From assembly GCA_928212115.1 (NCBI GenBank), contig CAKMRJ010005745.1:103280299-103344298 (forward strand): a DNA stretch of 64,000 nt, written 5' to 3'. The translations under genes and the position numbers were made by a program. The notes beneath the pieces were generated by a model that was not told the DNA's origin, ran no database searches, and saw only the letters and a program-made list of their open reading frames with translations. Positions 1-11,450 of this stretch are shown here, in pieces (positions within the stretch are counted from its first letter, which is position 1; each line of letters begins with the position of its first letter). Source of the DNA: Lactuca virosa (lineage: Eukaryota > Streptophyta > Magnoliopsida > Asterales > Asteraceae).

Positions 1-1990
1 AGTAAAATCATCAAGAACACAATTAAACTTTTTCTAACAGATTACATCAGAAAAGATGGACTTCGATCACGGACTGTTTTGGTCAACTTAAATATTTTAG
101 TTTTCAAAACTGTTCCAGGTGCAAGTAGTTCAAACTCGTAGCTTTAAAATGACTACTTGCACATCTCCATATGATTTTTCTACAATTTATGGTGATTTTT
201 ACAAAACTGCCTATCATTTCAGAGGCAAACCCGGACCAGTCTGTGATTATGAACATTTTCACCACTGTTAGAGATCACTAAAAATCATGATAAAATTTAC
301 GAACAAACTAGACTCATATTCCAAACTCTCAGAATTTGCGGATTTGGATTTAGAGCTTTGATGATTTTTCTATAAATTTTCTAAGAACAGTAACAGAAAC
401 TGTATACAACAAAAAGTTGCTGTCAATTTCATTTCACCTTGTAACATGTTGAGCAAGGTGTATATCTTTATGTGATTATATGTTATTGCAATATATGACA
501 TTTTTTCTTAATATTTAGACACATCAGTTTACAAATGGATTTGGACATATTGAATATAAAGAATAACAAGTGATTATAATCAAAGTACAACCGATATATT
601 CAAACATTTAATAAACTATTTTGAATATAGTTTGCATACATTACTACGTACTACCCTTGGTTGATAAACTATAATAGGTATAGTTTATGATACATTACAT
701 AACACATACATTTAAAAAGGGTACATTTATACAAAGAAGATTTTCATTAAGCAAGGTACGGCCATACGGTACCAAGTTTTCATTACACTACACGTAAATT
801 CGTTAATGACTTCTGTGAGACATTCGATTCAATTTACAAATAAGTCCTGTATTATAACCAGAGTCTCCTCGAGGGAGAGCGTGATACTTGTGTATAGATC
901 TATATTGGGTTTGACAAACCCACACCTTAGCTGCATGCAACGGCTAGACCGACAGGTCTGGGGTGACAAATGTCATAACATTTCCGACGCCTGAAGAACG
1001 TCGTTTCATGCCAACTAGGTCATAGCATGGTTATAATAACTCACATGTGGTATTAACAAACATAGAATTTACGGGGATTTCACTAAAATCAAACGAGTTT
1101 ATGTCGATTTAAACATGCATTGTTTTACTATAAATATAACAAATTACTTGTACATTTCGGTCTTTGGGTTTTAAGACTACATTTACACATTAAGGAAAAT
1201 ATTGGATTTTCTGGAACGAACACTACTTTTACAAGAAAAGGCTTTCATAAACTCACATTAAATATAAACAAACATAGAATTTACGGGGATTTCACTAAAA
1301 TCAAACGAGTTTATGTCGATTTAAACTTGCATTGTTTTACTATAAGGAACGAACACTACTTGTACATTTCGGTCTTTGGGTTTTAAGACTACATTTACAC
1401 ATTAAGGAAAATATTGGATTTTCTGGAACGAACACTACTTTTACAAGAAAAGGCTTTAATAAACTCACATAAAGTATTAATGAATATTGGAATTTACGGG
1501 AACTTCATTAAAATTAAACGAGTTTATGTCGATTTAAACTTACATTATTTATTATAAGTAAGAAAAGTTACTTATACATTTCGGTCTTTGGATTTAAGAC
1601 TACATATACATTTTAAGGAAAATATTGGATTTTCTAAAACAAATAATACTTTTATAAACGAAAGGCTTTTAATAATACTAAACAAAAGCTTATGAACTCA
1701 CCAACCTTTGTGTTGACATTTTTTTCAAACAACTTGTATTCTCAGGAAATCATTAAACATGTAACCAAGTGCATTTGAGGATGGGACGCTAAGGCGTCTA
1801 CTATTTCATATTTTGTCAACATAATGTAATTGATTCGTAAACATGTAATTCATACAATGATGTAACTTTTTCAATTATATATATGTTGGTTGGGTTTGCT
1901 TGAATTACTATTACAATTGTTGTTATGATACTATACATGAAGTCCTCCACCCCCGGACATTTCCGCCATCCTTGGTCTGGGGGTGTGACA
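1..1990 (+). repeat. 3' part of a long LTR, ending GGGGGTGTGACA
   Basis: No coding sequence is supported here. The last bases before 1991 (CCCCGGACATTTCCGCC, then GGGGGTGTGACA) look like the 3' terminus of a gypsy-type LTR. At 1991 the sequence switches abruptly to reverse-transcriptase coding sequence in mid-domain, so this LTR appears to have inserted into an older gypsy element. A GAACTCACCAACCTTTGTG motif at 1695-1713 resembles the ACTCACTAAGC motif found near the 3' end of the other LTRs in the window. The LTR start lies outside the window or is not recognisable, so the left limit is arbitrary. Confidence 0.5.
1039..1673 (+). repeat. Three tandem copies of a 212-bp unit
   Basis: ACTCACAT begins at 1039, 1251 and 1463, so the spacing is exactly 212 bp twice. 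Shared blocks include GAATTTACGGGGATTTCACT, CGAGTTTATGTCGATTTAAA and TTTCGGTCTTTGG. Copies 1 and 2 are close; copy 3 is more diverged. The unit has no convincing ORF. It lies inside the probable LTR. Confidence 0.85.
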
Positions 1991-3302
1991 ATAGTCTTCA
2001 TCGATGATATCTTGGTTTATTCCAAGACTCAAGAGCAGCATGAGGAGCACCTGAGGGAGGTGCTGATGACACTGAGGAGGGAAAGACTTTTCGCAATGTT
2101 CTCCAAGTGTGAGTTCTAGTTACGCGAGGTGCAGTTTCTGGGGCACCTTGTCAACCAGAAGGGTATTCTGGTTAATCCAGCCAAGATAGAGGTCGTGATG
2201 CAGTGGGAGGTTCCGAGGTCTCCATCTGAGATTCGGAGTTTTCTTGGTCTGGCGGGTTACTATCAGAGATTCATCCAGGATTTCTCCAAGATTGATGTTC
2301 CCTTGACCCGACTGACCAAGAAGTTGGTGACATTTCGCTGGGGGCCTAAGCAGCAGGCAGCCTTCGAGACTCTAAGACAGCGGTTGTGCGAGACATCGAT
2401 TCTAACTTTACTGGAGGGCGTCGACGATTTCGTGGTTTATTGTGACGCTTTGATCATGGGTATGGGTGCAGTGCTGATGCAGCGGGGTCACATGATAGCG
2501 TACGTTTCGAGGTATTTGAAGCCTCATGAGGCGAATTACCCAACGCACGATTTGGAGCTAGGGGCTGTGGTTTTCGCCCTCAAGATTTGGCGGCACTACC
2601 TCTATAGGGTTCATTGTACCATTTACACGGATCACAATAGCTTGAGGTACCTGATGGATCGGCTGAATCTGAACATGAGGCAGCGCCGATGGCTAGATGT
2701 GGTGAAGGATTATGACTGTAAGATCCTTTATCACCCGGGGAAGGCCAATGTGGTGGCCGATGCTCTTAGCCGCAAGGCAGTAGCGGCTCCGATTCGAGAC
2801 ATATGTTTGAGGATGACAGTGATTACTCTGTTTCTGGAACAGATTCGGGAGGCGCGGGTCGAGGGTATGAAGGAATAGCGCCGGAAGTGTGAGCGAATCG
2901 TAGGCCAGGTAGCCTCATTTGATTATGACAGCCGTGGGTTGTTGACCCTGCATCGGAGGGTCTGGGTTCCTTACTGGGGCAGTTTATGCCATGTTCTGAT
3001 GAATGAGGCTCACAAGTCGAGATTCTCCATCCATCCCGGGGCGAGAAAGATGTACCGGGATCTTCGCCCTGATTATTGGTGGCCCTGCATGAAGCGGGAC
3101 ATAGCATGGTATGTGGAGCAGTGCTTGACTTGCAGGAAAGTCAAGGCCGAACACCAGCGACCTCATGAAAAGATGCAGCCGTTGGATATTCCCGTGTGGA
3201 AATGGGAAGATATCACTATGAATTTCATCACATAGCTTCCCGGGACCGCACGTGGAGTGGATTCGATATGGGTCATCGTGGATCGGTTGACCAAGAGTGC
3301 TC
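1991..3302 (+). pseudogene. Gypsy pol fragment: RT end, RNase H, integrase start
   Basis: One continuous frame encodes the end of reverse transcriptase (FIDDILVYSK with the FIDD active-site pair, at about 2000), the RNase H domain (YCDA, DLELGAVVFA, YTDHNSLRY, VVADALSRK) and the integrase zinc-binding start (HKSRFSIHPG ... CLTCRKVK), then breaks off at about 3302 in the integrase core. Three in-frame stops interrupt it: TAG at 2117-2119, 2876-2878 and 3233-3235; there are no frameshifts. It is colinear with pol of the element at 9339-18965, so it belongs to the same Tekay-like chromovirus lineage. Unlike that copy it keeps the third RNase H Asp (codon 2630-2632). It is truncated at both ends by other elements, has no LTRs of its own and cannot be functional. 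Confidence 0.93.
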
Positions 3303-3537
3303 GAAACATAACCTTTCTTATTTTACCCCTCGGCTTCCATCGAACAATCTAAGGTTTAAATCACTTATCATCATCATACACCTCCAATTGAGTCTAAACT
3401 CCATTCTAATGAAGTCCAAGGCCTTTACATGGTCGCATTATGGTCCCCAAATCCTAAATTAAGAAACGTCCTCAAACAATATGTTACATGACTCCTTGAA
3501 ACCCTAAGTCAATCTATCCTGGAAAACAGGTGTTACA
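3303..3537 (-). repeat. Truncated gypsy LTR start, minus strand
   Basis: Read on the minus strand, a purine tract GGTGGGGGAGAGT (3538-3550) is followed by TGTAACACCTG, the usual polypurine-tract/LTR boundary of chromoviruses. The LTR runs leftward from 3537 and is cut off near 3303 where it meets the plus-strand pol fragment. Confidence 0.6.
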
Positions 3538-4093
3538 ACTCTCCCCCACCTAAATTAGATTTCGTCCTCGAAAAATCATTCCTTACAACTTACTCTAGCA
3601 CACCCGACAAACTTGCCAGAACTCACATACCCTGACGAAGAATGATTCCTTGACCCACTAACCCTAACCAATGAAGAATAACCATCACTACTCTGCCTGA
3701 AATCCGGAAAACCCAACACTTTTTCTGACTTCCAGACAGACATGACCATTCCGAACACAGCCAGTACGACTCCACTTTGCAATCCAAACTGAACGAAATC
3801 CTTCCGACCCTAAATTATCTTGCTAATAATTGGAAACATAATCCCTGACCATTCATCGTTGTTAAAACCTTTCATTTGGAAACAAGGGTGACTCCCAACA
3901 CGAGTCTCGCCCCTAAGTGTCAAACCAATATATAAATCACATCTCGATAACCACAGATTTTCATATTCAATATATCCGAGATCTTATGATTTCATGATGA
4001 CCTTCTACTCAACTAGGATGTAGAATCCCAAACCGTCCGTTGAAACTGACAATCTCACGCTTGGTCGCACCACGAGACTTCGCCCAAGAGACT
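3538..4093 (-). pseudogene. 3' end of a decayed gypsy element, minus strand
   Basis: On the minus strand this stretch ends with TTCGAGGACGAAATCTAA (FEDEI-like C terminus plus stop) about 20 bases before the LTR edge at 3537, the same arrangement as FEDEV-stop before the 3' LTR of the intact copy (16838-16855). Upstream coding sequence is too decayed to assign domains. A plus-strand LTR interrupts it at 4094. Confidence 0.5.
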
Positions 4094-6145
4094 TGTAACA
4101 CCCGTGACTTGAGGTAATGATAAATATTTAATTTCTTTATACTTAATTGTTGGACTATGAGTTTAATAGTGGATTGTTGAGTTGGTCCCACTTGGTCGTT
4201 TGTTATTGGGCTACCTGAAGACGTATGTTAGGCGTAAGGTTGGCGTACACGGGGTGTAGTGCAGCATTGGATGCGGGGGGTTCATACGCGTACACGCAGC
4301 ATACCAAGGAGTACGCGCAGCGTATGCAAGCAGACTCAAAACCCTAATTTTTAGGGTTTAAGCCATATAAATACAACATTATCTTCCAAACCCTACCCTC
4401 CTTACCACCCTCTCAACCTCGGAAACCCAAGAACGCCTACCACTATTCATCTTTGTGTGATTTTACCTTGTGAAGCTTATTGTTATGATTTAAAGCCTGG
4501 AAGGAGGAAGAAGAACTTGAAGAAGAAGAACTTGAGTAGCTTGAGCTCGAGGATCTGAGATAACATCACCATTTAGCACTCATTTGAGGTAAAAAGATCT
4601 CAACTTGCCTCGTGAATGCTTAGATCTATGTTAATGGTGTTTTGTACCTTTTTAGGTCCCAAGAATGGATTTTTATGGTTCAAATCCGTTTCTAGGCTTA
4701 GGGTTGCCACCCTTAGTGTTATATGAGTCCCAACAACAGAAAAGTTTCAATCTTGAAGGTCCTTTTGTGGCCATGCATGAGTTCTAGTCCTTTCCATGGA
4801 AGTTAGTTATCACATTTCAAATTTGGGTCCTTTTTGTGGGTTGCAAGCCACCAAGTAATCGACTTTAAGGGTTAAGACACTTTAGAGGACTTAGATCTGT
4901 GTTTGGAGCTTAAGGTCTTAAGGGATTAAGCCCTTTTGAAGTTTATGGCTTAACAGGGTAGTACGTTGGGCGTACAAGCCTGAACGCGCAGCGTACAAGC
5001 CATGCAGCCTGTACGCTTAGCGTATAGAGGAGTACGCCCTGCGTACTCACTGGATTCAGATTCTTCATCGTTGGGCCTCGGTTTGGGCCAATCTTTGAAC
5101 TTCTTAGCTATTGGGCCATCAGGAGCCAGTTATTGGGCTAAGGACATGTTTGGGCTTGAGGGAAGACCCATTTGAGGAGTTGGGCGCAATTTAGAAAATT
5201 GGGCCATTAGTGGGCTTGGAAAGGTTAGATGGAATTGGGTCTAGGTTATGGTCCAAATTAGATGAGGGGGTAAATGGTCATTTTACCCTAAGAAGGATTA
5301 TTGGATTTTGACTAAGTGTTATTGTGATAGTGATACTCGGTGAGTCGTCGGAGCAGCCGTTAAATATTCCTTACCGTGAGATTTTGCATTCAGTTTTGCG
5401 AGGTGAGTTTCCTCCTAGTTTAAATGGGTCTAAGGAACCAATGTCGGTCTGTGTATAGTATGGGTGATGATTAGTAGCTAAGTGTGGGCAGGACCAGTAT
5501 CTTAGCATTATTTGAGTATGTGATGATTAGCAGCTAAGTGTGGTCAGGGCCCATATCTTAGCGTTATTTTAGCATGGATATAGAATTATAGAGCTTGATT
5601 ATACTCGTTGTCTGTGTGATACTTGTATGCATATCTTAGATAGCGGAGTGTGAGCGCGGCCCGTATCTTCTAGTTAGCAGAGTGTGGGCGAGGCTCGCAT
5701 CTCGTAGTTAGCTGAGTGTGGGAGAGGCTCGTATCTCGTAGTTAGCTGAGTGTGGGCGAGGCCAATATCTCATAGTTACGTGAGTGTGGGCGAGGCTCGT
5801 ATCTCATTGATAGTCGAGTGTGGGAGGGACCCTTATCTCCTTGAGTGTGGGCGGGGGCCCGTATCTCCTAGTTGCATGTTATATGTATGGTATGTGGTAG
5901 TTTGGGGATACTCACTAAGCTTCGTGCTTATAGTTTTCAGTTTTGGTTTCAGGTACTTCCGGTAGCAAAGGGAAGAGCTCGGGGTGACTGCAGTGCACAC
6001 ACCATGATTTTAGCATGGGATGTTTTACTCTGATATGTTTGACAGATGTTATGATGTTTTGAGATACAATGGCTTATGATTTTATGTGATGAATTGATAA
6101 CTATGTTTTCAAAAATAATAAAAAATGGAATTTTTGGGATGTGTC
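4094..6145 (+). mobile_element. Solo or truncated gypsy (Tekay-like) LTR
   Basis: Begins TGTAACACCCGTGAC. A CATATAAATACA TATA-like box lies at about 4364-4375, followed by a leader. A 34-bp tandem array occupies 5646-5876, followed by GGGGATACTCACTAAGCTTC with GCTTATAG and TTTTGGTTTCAGGTAC (about 5906-5958), matching the same segment of the LTRs at 9339 and 16873. The expected ...TTACA end is missing; LTR-like sequence stops at about 6145 (AATTTTTGGGATGTGTCAG) against copia sequence. GTACGC / GCGTAC-type words recur at 4225-4335 and 4955-5055. No internal region is attached, so it is a solo LTR or a broken element. Confidence 0.7.
5646..5876 (+). repeat. 34-bp tandem array in LTR
   Basis: GAGTGTGGGCGAGGCTCGTA-type units begin at 5646, 5680, 5714, 5748, 5782, 5816 and 5843: a strict 34-bp period for six starts, with a shorter last unit. 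A looser pair of about 58-bp units (AGCTAAGTGTGG...) precedes it at about 5474-5575. Confidence 0.88.
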
Positions 6146-7239
6146 AGTGCTGGTGACCTTGACTCCATTGCTTTTTGTTAAGCAACGGGAGAAGACATTG
6201 ACACCAAGGAGCCTCAATCGTATAAAGAGGTGGTGGCGAGTAAAGAAGCAAAAAATTTGTTGATGGCCAGGAATGAAGAAATGAAATCATTGGAGAAGAA
6301 TGAAACATGGGGTCTAGTTCCATTACCGAATGGGGAAAATCCAGTGGGATGCAAATGGATCTCTAAAAAGAAGGAATGGATACCAAGAGTTGAACCAACT
6401 AGGTTCAAGGCAAGGTTGGTGGCGAAAGGTCTTTCTCATAAAGAAGGAATTGATTATCATGATGTATTCTCACCTGTCGTGAAGCACAAGAAAATTCGGG
6501 TTCTTTTGGCCATGGTGAGTGCATTTGATTTGAAGCTTGGATAGCTTGATGTGAAAACTGCATTTCTTCATGGGAACTTAGAAGAGAATATTTATATGTC
6601 CCAAACAGAAGGGTTACTTGATTCTAAGAAGGATCATGTATGTTTTCTGAAGAAATCTATGTTTGGTTTGAAGCAGTCTCCAAGAAAATGATACAAGAGA
6701 TTTGATTAATTCATGATCCCTCATGGCTACACTCGGAACCAGATTAACAATTATGTTTACTTAAAGGAATTGTCACCAGATTCCTACATATAGTTTTTGT
6801 TATACGTGATGACATGCCCATCCAGCCAAGGACATGGTTGGGATAAATGACTTGAAGGAGACACTAAAGAATGAGTTTGAGATGAAGAATTTGGGAGCAG
6901 CAAAGTAGATACTAGGGATGGATATTCAAAGGGATAGAAGAGCAGGGCGGTTGTGTATTTCTCAACAAAAGTACATTGAGAAGAAGAAGCATAGTGATGT
7001 CATATTGAATTTCATTCGTGACATTTTGGTAATAGACAAGTCCTTAATACTGAAAATTGATACCAAGGTGAATCCAGCAGACATGTTAATAAAGTCGTTA
7101 CCCACGGAGAAGTTCAAGCTTTGCTTGGACTTGGTTAATGTTCGCAGGAGGTAGTTCCCTTTAGGGATGAATGGCAAGAAGGGAGAGGAAGTTCTTGTTT
7201 AAGGTGGAGTTCAAATGATGCTCAAGTCAAGGTGGAGAT
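6146..7239 (+). pseudogene. Decayed Ty1/copia pol (RT and RNase H end)
   Basis: The reading frame that includes 6230-6544 encodes the start of a copia reverse transcriptase: KNETWGLVPLP, GCKWISKKKE, FKARLVAKGLSHKEGIDY, DVFSPVV, then after a stop at 6542-6544 LDVKTAFLHGNLEE and GLKQSPRK. Further stops follow around 6690-6790. Most of the RT palm and RNase H are missing or scrambled. The C-terminal end NPADMLIKSLPTEKFKLCLD returns at about 7070-7130 and ends with a stop at 7152-7154. A purine tract GTCAAGGTGGAGATT follows, then the LTR at 7240. It is clearly non-functional, with several stops and a large internal deletion. Confidence 0.88.
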
Positions 7240-8255
7240 TGTTAAATATGACTTGAGCATTTTCAGCATTCTCATGGAGTAATTAAGTTTAATGGAGCAC
7301 ATGAGGTTCATGGAGCATGTGACCAAGGAACATATCATCTGAGAAGGGAATTGATCATCAGACAAAGGAACGGATCTTCCAAAAGAGGGTGGAGAGCAAC
7401 TTTAAGCAACTTGGAGCAACTTGGAGAAACTTGGAGCAACTTGGAGCACTTGGAGCAACTTGGAGCAACATAGAGCAACATGTTGTGCCATATAGATATA
7501 AGTTGCACCATCCTTAGGGATGTTGTGCCAAATGATAGGATCGTGTGCCATCATGTCTGAAGTTGTGCCATGAGGTAGGGTGTTGCACCACATTTAAGAG
7601 ATGTTGCATCATATAGGAGATGTTGCGCTATGAGGAAGAGAAGTTGTGCCATATAGATGATGTTGCACCGTCTAGAAGAGAAGTTGCGCCAATTGGGTGC
7701 ATGTTGTGCCATCTTGGTTCCTTGATGAGCCATGATATCCCTGATGAGTCTCGAAGTCCTCTATGGTGATCAGAAGTTTGTGATGCTCAAGGAATACACC
7801 ATGTTGTGTCACCATGATGGATGTTGGGCCACTAGTTTCCATGATGCGTCACATGTGCATCATGACGTTCCACTATGGCACAAGCTGCTCTATCATGTGT
7901 GTTGTTGATATACATGTGTTGTATGCCATGGAAGAATGTTCTAGAAGCTACTGCATGGCATATTATAATTGGTTGACACCTTTCATGGGCCTATAGGCCA
8001 ATGGGCTTGGCCCATTAGGATTTTAGTTCTTATTCCTCAAGTATAAATAGGGATGCATGTTAAGTCATTTGGTGTCTTGTATTGTAGAGTGATAAGAGAA
8101 TCTCTGTGAAATTGTATTTGTAGCCTTTGTTTGAGAACTCAGAAATAAAGAATCATCCCATCCTATCCATAGACATAAGTCACCTTGATCGAACCACGTA
8201 AATACTATCTCTTGTGTGCTTTTGGTTTTTCTTGTTTGCTGCTTTACTTCTTGAC
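7240..8255 (+). repeat. 3' LTR of the copia element
   Basis: Starts TGTTAAATATGAC directly after the copia polypurine tract. Contains a TATA box GTATAAATAG at 8041-8050 and an AATAAAG polyadenylation-like signal at about 8142-8149. The right end is probably TTGACA near 8255, but without a second LTR this is approximate. The U3 region is filled with an 11-bp array (7396-7480) and with repeated TTGTGCCA / TTGCACCA words (7480-7740). Confidence 0.7.
7396..7480 (+). repeat. 11-bp tandem array GCAACTTGGAG
   Basis: About seven contiguous, slightly varied copies of GCAACTTGGAG inside the copia LTR U3. It grades on the right into words of the form ATGTTGTGCC / AGTTGCACC spaced about 25-35 bp apart up to 7740. 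Confidence 0.85.
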
Positions 8256-9255
8256 ATAATATTTACTTTTATGAAAGAATGGTGTGGTTCCTTGATTTTA
8301 AAAATGAAAATTTGGGTTTGAAATTTAGGACGTTGCAATTGGGGAAAGTGGTATTTGGTTTCGGGAAGTCAAGGGTCCAATTATTTGGCATCGATCACAA
8401 CTTTTGCAAAACGTATATGCATCATGGAAAATATAAGGCCAATACAAGCCACTGTCTAAAACTTTTGGGTTTGTTTATAAAGGACCAAAATTCCCTCAAC
8501 TAGCTTCAATGTGACAAAAATTCGGAATCAATTGCATCTCATCTTGTTACACACACCTTCTATTTACTTGATCAGCGCGATACTTCCACAAATATAGATG
8601 TCCTAAACGTACCTCTTTGCCTCCTTTTTATTTAATCTTTTTGTGTTCGAGTGATATTTGGAAAGAATTCTTTAGTAACAAAGTAGTTCACTATGTCGGC
8701 GGACCAAGACGTGTTTGAGATACAAAAAGGTGTTCTGCGGGAAAGGTTTCACAAATCGGTGTTGGGTCTTCCAGTGGAATGATTCGGCCTAACTGATCGG
8801 CAACCAAATTTTCTTTTCTACTTTTGTCGCGAATCTCTATGTCGAGTTCCTACAACAGTAAAATCCTCCTTATCAGTTTTGGCTTGGAATCTTTTTTCAT
8901 GAGGAGGTATCAGATGGCGGCTTTGTGGTCTGGAAGATGATCACTTTTGTGCCGATTTTTACAACTAAAAACAATGGAAAACAACTCTTTTCTATGGTGG
9001 AATAGCTTTACTATGTGTTATGGTTTCCGTTTTTCTTTGCTTTCGGTCCAAAAAAAATCAACTTGCACCAGTGGTCCAAATTAGGATTTTTTTATTATGG
9101 TTTTGGTCCCTATCATATTTGAAATGACGTTTATACCCTTTTTATTTGTTTTTTTCTATCTATTTTTCTCACACTTCATAAAGCCATTAACACACATTTA
9201 AGCAAATCAAGAAGCTTGGGTTTTGATTTTAGTTCCATATCCTTGGACACATTTA
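8256..9255. other. Intergenic, no gene recognised
   Basis: AT-rich sequence with only short, unremarkable ORFs (for example 8279-8503) and no recognisable protein motif. A phrase of the type GGTTTTGGTCCCTATCATAT near 9100 resembles the ends of plant DNA transposons, but no partner was found. Confidence 0.5.
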
Positions 9256-9396
9256 GGTCCCGTTTGATAGTTGCTGACTGAGAAAGTGCTGATTGGGAAA
9301 GGTCTGTATGGGTAAGAAATACTGACTGAGTAAGAAACTGTAGCACCTGGTTCTTGGTATGTATTTCTTTCTAAGTATTCTGCTTTTTGGCCTTGG

Positions 9397-10545
9397 ACTC
9401 GGCGAGTTGAGGGACCAAATCGCCGAGTAGAAGCGGGTAGGGACGCGAGATTTAAGTGATGTACTCGGCGAGTCGGGTCCCGGACTCGGCGAGTAGACAC
9501 CGTCTGGACAAAAACCCTAACCCGAGGGTTTGCACCCTATTTAAACGACCTTATGCAGCCTCCATCGCCCCTTTATGCTCCCAAACACCTCTCATTGAAA
9601 CCCTAGCCGTTATTGAAGCAATCTAAGGCATTTGGAGTGATTTTGGTGCTTTTGTGACCCAAGGAAGGAAGGAAAAGCTTGAAGGATCAAGAGGAGGCTA
9701 AAAGGATCTGATTTTGAGCATCATTTGCAGTCTACAGAAGGTATAAAGTCTATACCTTGTTTGTTCTTTTGATAGATCCCATTTTGTGGAGTTCTAGGGC
9801 TTTTCTAAGCCATTTTGGTCACCAACCATGATTGCAAGCAGGGTTTGGGGTTGATGTTTCAGATCTAGGTCCTTAGAGGGGTTACAAGGCAGAAAGGAGT
9901 GGCTTTTGCACTCAAAGAAGGCTCCATGCATTGTAAGAGCTTGTTTTAGGACCTTTTGAGCTCAAAGTCCCATGCAAGCACGTAAAGGTTGTAACTTTAC
10001 GTACTAGATCGATTGTAGAAGCATAGATCTATCTTTTGATCAAGGGTTGTACATCAGAAATCGAATATTTAGTGAAAGGATGTGACCAACTCGACGAGTC
10101 CATTCTTGGACTCGGCGAGTCCTGGGGTTCTGTCCCATATCAGTTGAGGGTCAAAAGGACCCACTTGAGTGTGGAAAGGTTTTAGGGAGTCCCGGGGAGT
10201 GACCCAACGTTCTGGACTAGGCTATGGTTCTGGAATTCATTGGACTCGGCGAGTACATGAACAGACTCGGCGAGTCCAAGGCAATCTTCTTAAGGATGAA
10301 GATGAACTCGACGAGTTGTTCATCAACTCGGTGAGTCATGGACAGAACTGGTTCATCAGATGAAGGTGAACTCGACGAGTTGTTCATCAACTCGGCGAGT
10401 CGGATGAGTTTTCATGTGATGTTCATATGAGAGAAGAACTCGTCGAGTTGACGGCCCAACTCGACGAGTGGGGTCATGGATGAGGACGAGTAAAGGGTGA
10501 GGGACTCGGCAAGTTGACGGCCCAACTCGGCGAGTCGGGTCAACT
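9397..10545 (+). repeat. Dispersed palindromic words ACTCGNCGAGT
   Basis: Exact or near-exact 11-bp palindromes ACTCG-N-CGAGT occur singly and in close pairs, for example 9397-9407 and around 9463, 9484, 10091, 10110, 10245, 10266, 10307, 10370, 10390, 10438, 10460 and 10525. The middle base is usually G, A or T. Each copy carries two CpG sites. The same set recurs in the 3' LTR (about 16930-18075). Confidence 0.9.
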
Positions 10546-10990
10546 GGAGGTTGACTTTGACTTGGACTTGGTTGGGGGTAAAATGGTCATTTTACCCTAA
10601 GAATAGATATCAGTTTCTAACTGAGTGTTTGTGGGGATTGTAGCCGGAGGATTTCCGGAGCAGCAGCGGACGGAGGTTTCCCGCACAGATTATCAGCAGC
10701 TTCTTGTACGAGGTGAGTTACCTTCCAGTAGGGGTGGGTCTAAGGCCACACATGCCGGCCCACCAATGAGGAGTATTTAGAAGATGATTGTCTTTGTTAT
10801 AATTATCTTGGTCTGGTTATGTGTTTGGTTATGAGTTATATCTGTATGATATGTTACGTGCATGATAGGGATAGTTTCCCTGACAATGGTCCTTAGGACC
10901 AAAGGGTAGGTCAGTACCCGGATATGCCTGACTGTATGCTTATATCTTGTTATTGTATGCTAGTGGTAGGGGTGGAATAGTCCCCAGTTA

Positions 10991-11125
10991 CCGGTTGAAA
11001 GATACCGATGATGATTACCGGTTGAAAGATACCAATGATGATTACCGGTTGAAAGATACCGATGATGCTTACCGGTTGAAAGATACCGACGAAGATTACC
11101 GGTTGAAAGATACCGATGATGTTGT
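10991..11125 (+). repeat. 27-bp tandem array in 5' LTR
   Basis: CCGGTTGAAAGATACCGATG begins at 10991, 11018, 11045, 11072 and 11099: five units with an exact 27-bp period. Because 27 is divisible by three, the array yields short repetitive ORFs on both strands (YRLKDTDD-type), which I regard as by-products. Confidence 0.95.
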
Positions 11126-11433
11126 ATGGTATGTGGTATGATGGGGGAACTCACTAAGCTTTGTGCTTACGGTTTCAGTTTTGGTTTCAGGTACCTCTTC
11201 GTCTAAGGGGAAGGAGCGGGCGGCGTAGCATCGCATCACACACACACATGATTTCCGCATAGAAGTTTTCTGGGACTGTACTCTGATATGTTATTAATTT
11301 ATGACTTGGGTTTCAGACATGATACATTGTTTTATGAGACGACGTGTTTTCACAGTATTTTCTAATGGATGTTTTTATGAGTTATTTAAATAAAAATGAA
11401 ATTTTTGGGCGTGAATTTTGGGCTGTTACAAGT

Positions 11434-11450
11434 TGGTATCAGAGCCCTGG
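11434..11450 (+). other. Primer-binding site (initiator Met tRNA type)
   Basis: TGGTATCAGAGCCCTGG lies three bases after the 5' LTR end. TGGTATCAGAGC is the common plant primer-binding site complementary to the 3' end of initiator methionine tRNA, used to prime minus-strand DNA. Confidence 0.88.

Larger units (their letters stand above)
9339..11430 (+). repeat. 5' LTR of the chromovirus
   Basis: Starts TGTAGCACC, ends GGGCTGTTACA. A TATA-like TATTTAAAC at about 9538-9547 follows AACCCTAACCCGAGGGTTTG and probably marks the promoter. The LTR holds about sixteen ACTCGNCGAGT words (9397-10545), a 27-bp tandem array (10991-11125) and GGGGGAACTCACTAAGCTTT (about 11143-11162). Confidence 0.93.

Noticed and set aside
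5646..5876. CRISPR-like array (34-bp periodicity)
   Set aside because: Units are contiguous with no unique spacers, the DNA is eukaryotic and lies in an LTR.
9190..9255. Larger target duplication around the PIF/Harbinger-like element (AATCAAGAAGCT at about 9206 and ATTCAAGAAGCT at about 20218)
   Set aside because: Only a short similarity; the TTA duplication with matching TIRs explains the boundaries better.
9510..9540. Telomere-like AACCCTAA
   Set aside because: A single copy in the LTR promoter region, not a tandem telomeric repeat.
10947..11154. Repetitive ORFs (YRLKDTDD on plus, HHRYLSTGN on minus)
   Set aside because: They are translations of the 27-bp LTR array; 27 is a multiple of three, so ORFs arise on both strands without coding pressure.
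11434..11450. Possible tRNA gene fragment
   Set aside because: It is a primer-binding site adjacent to an LTR; no tRNA cloverleaf surrounds it.
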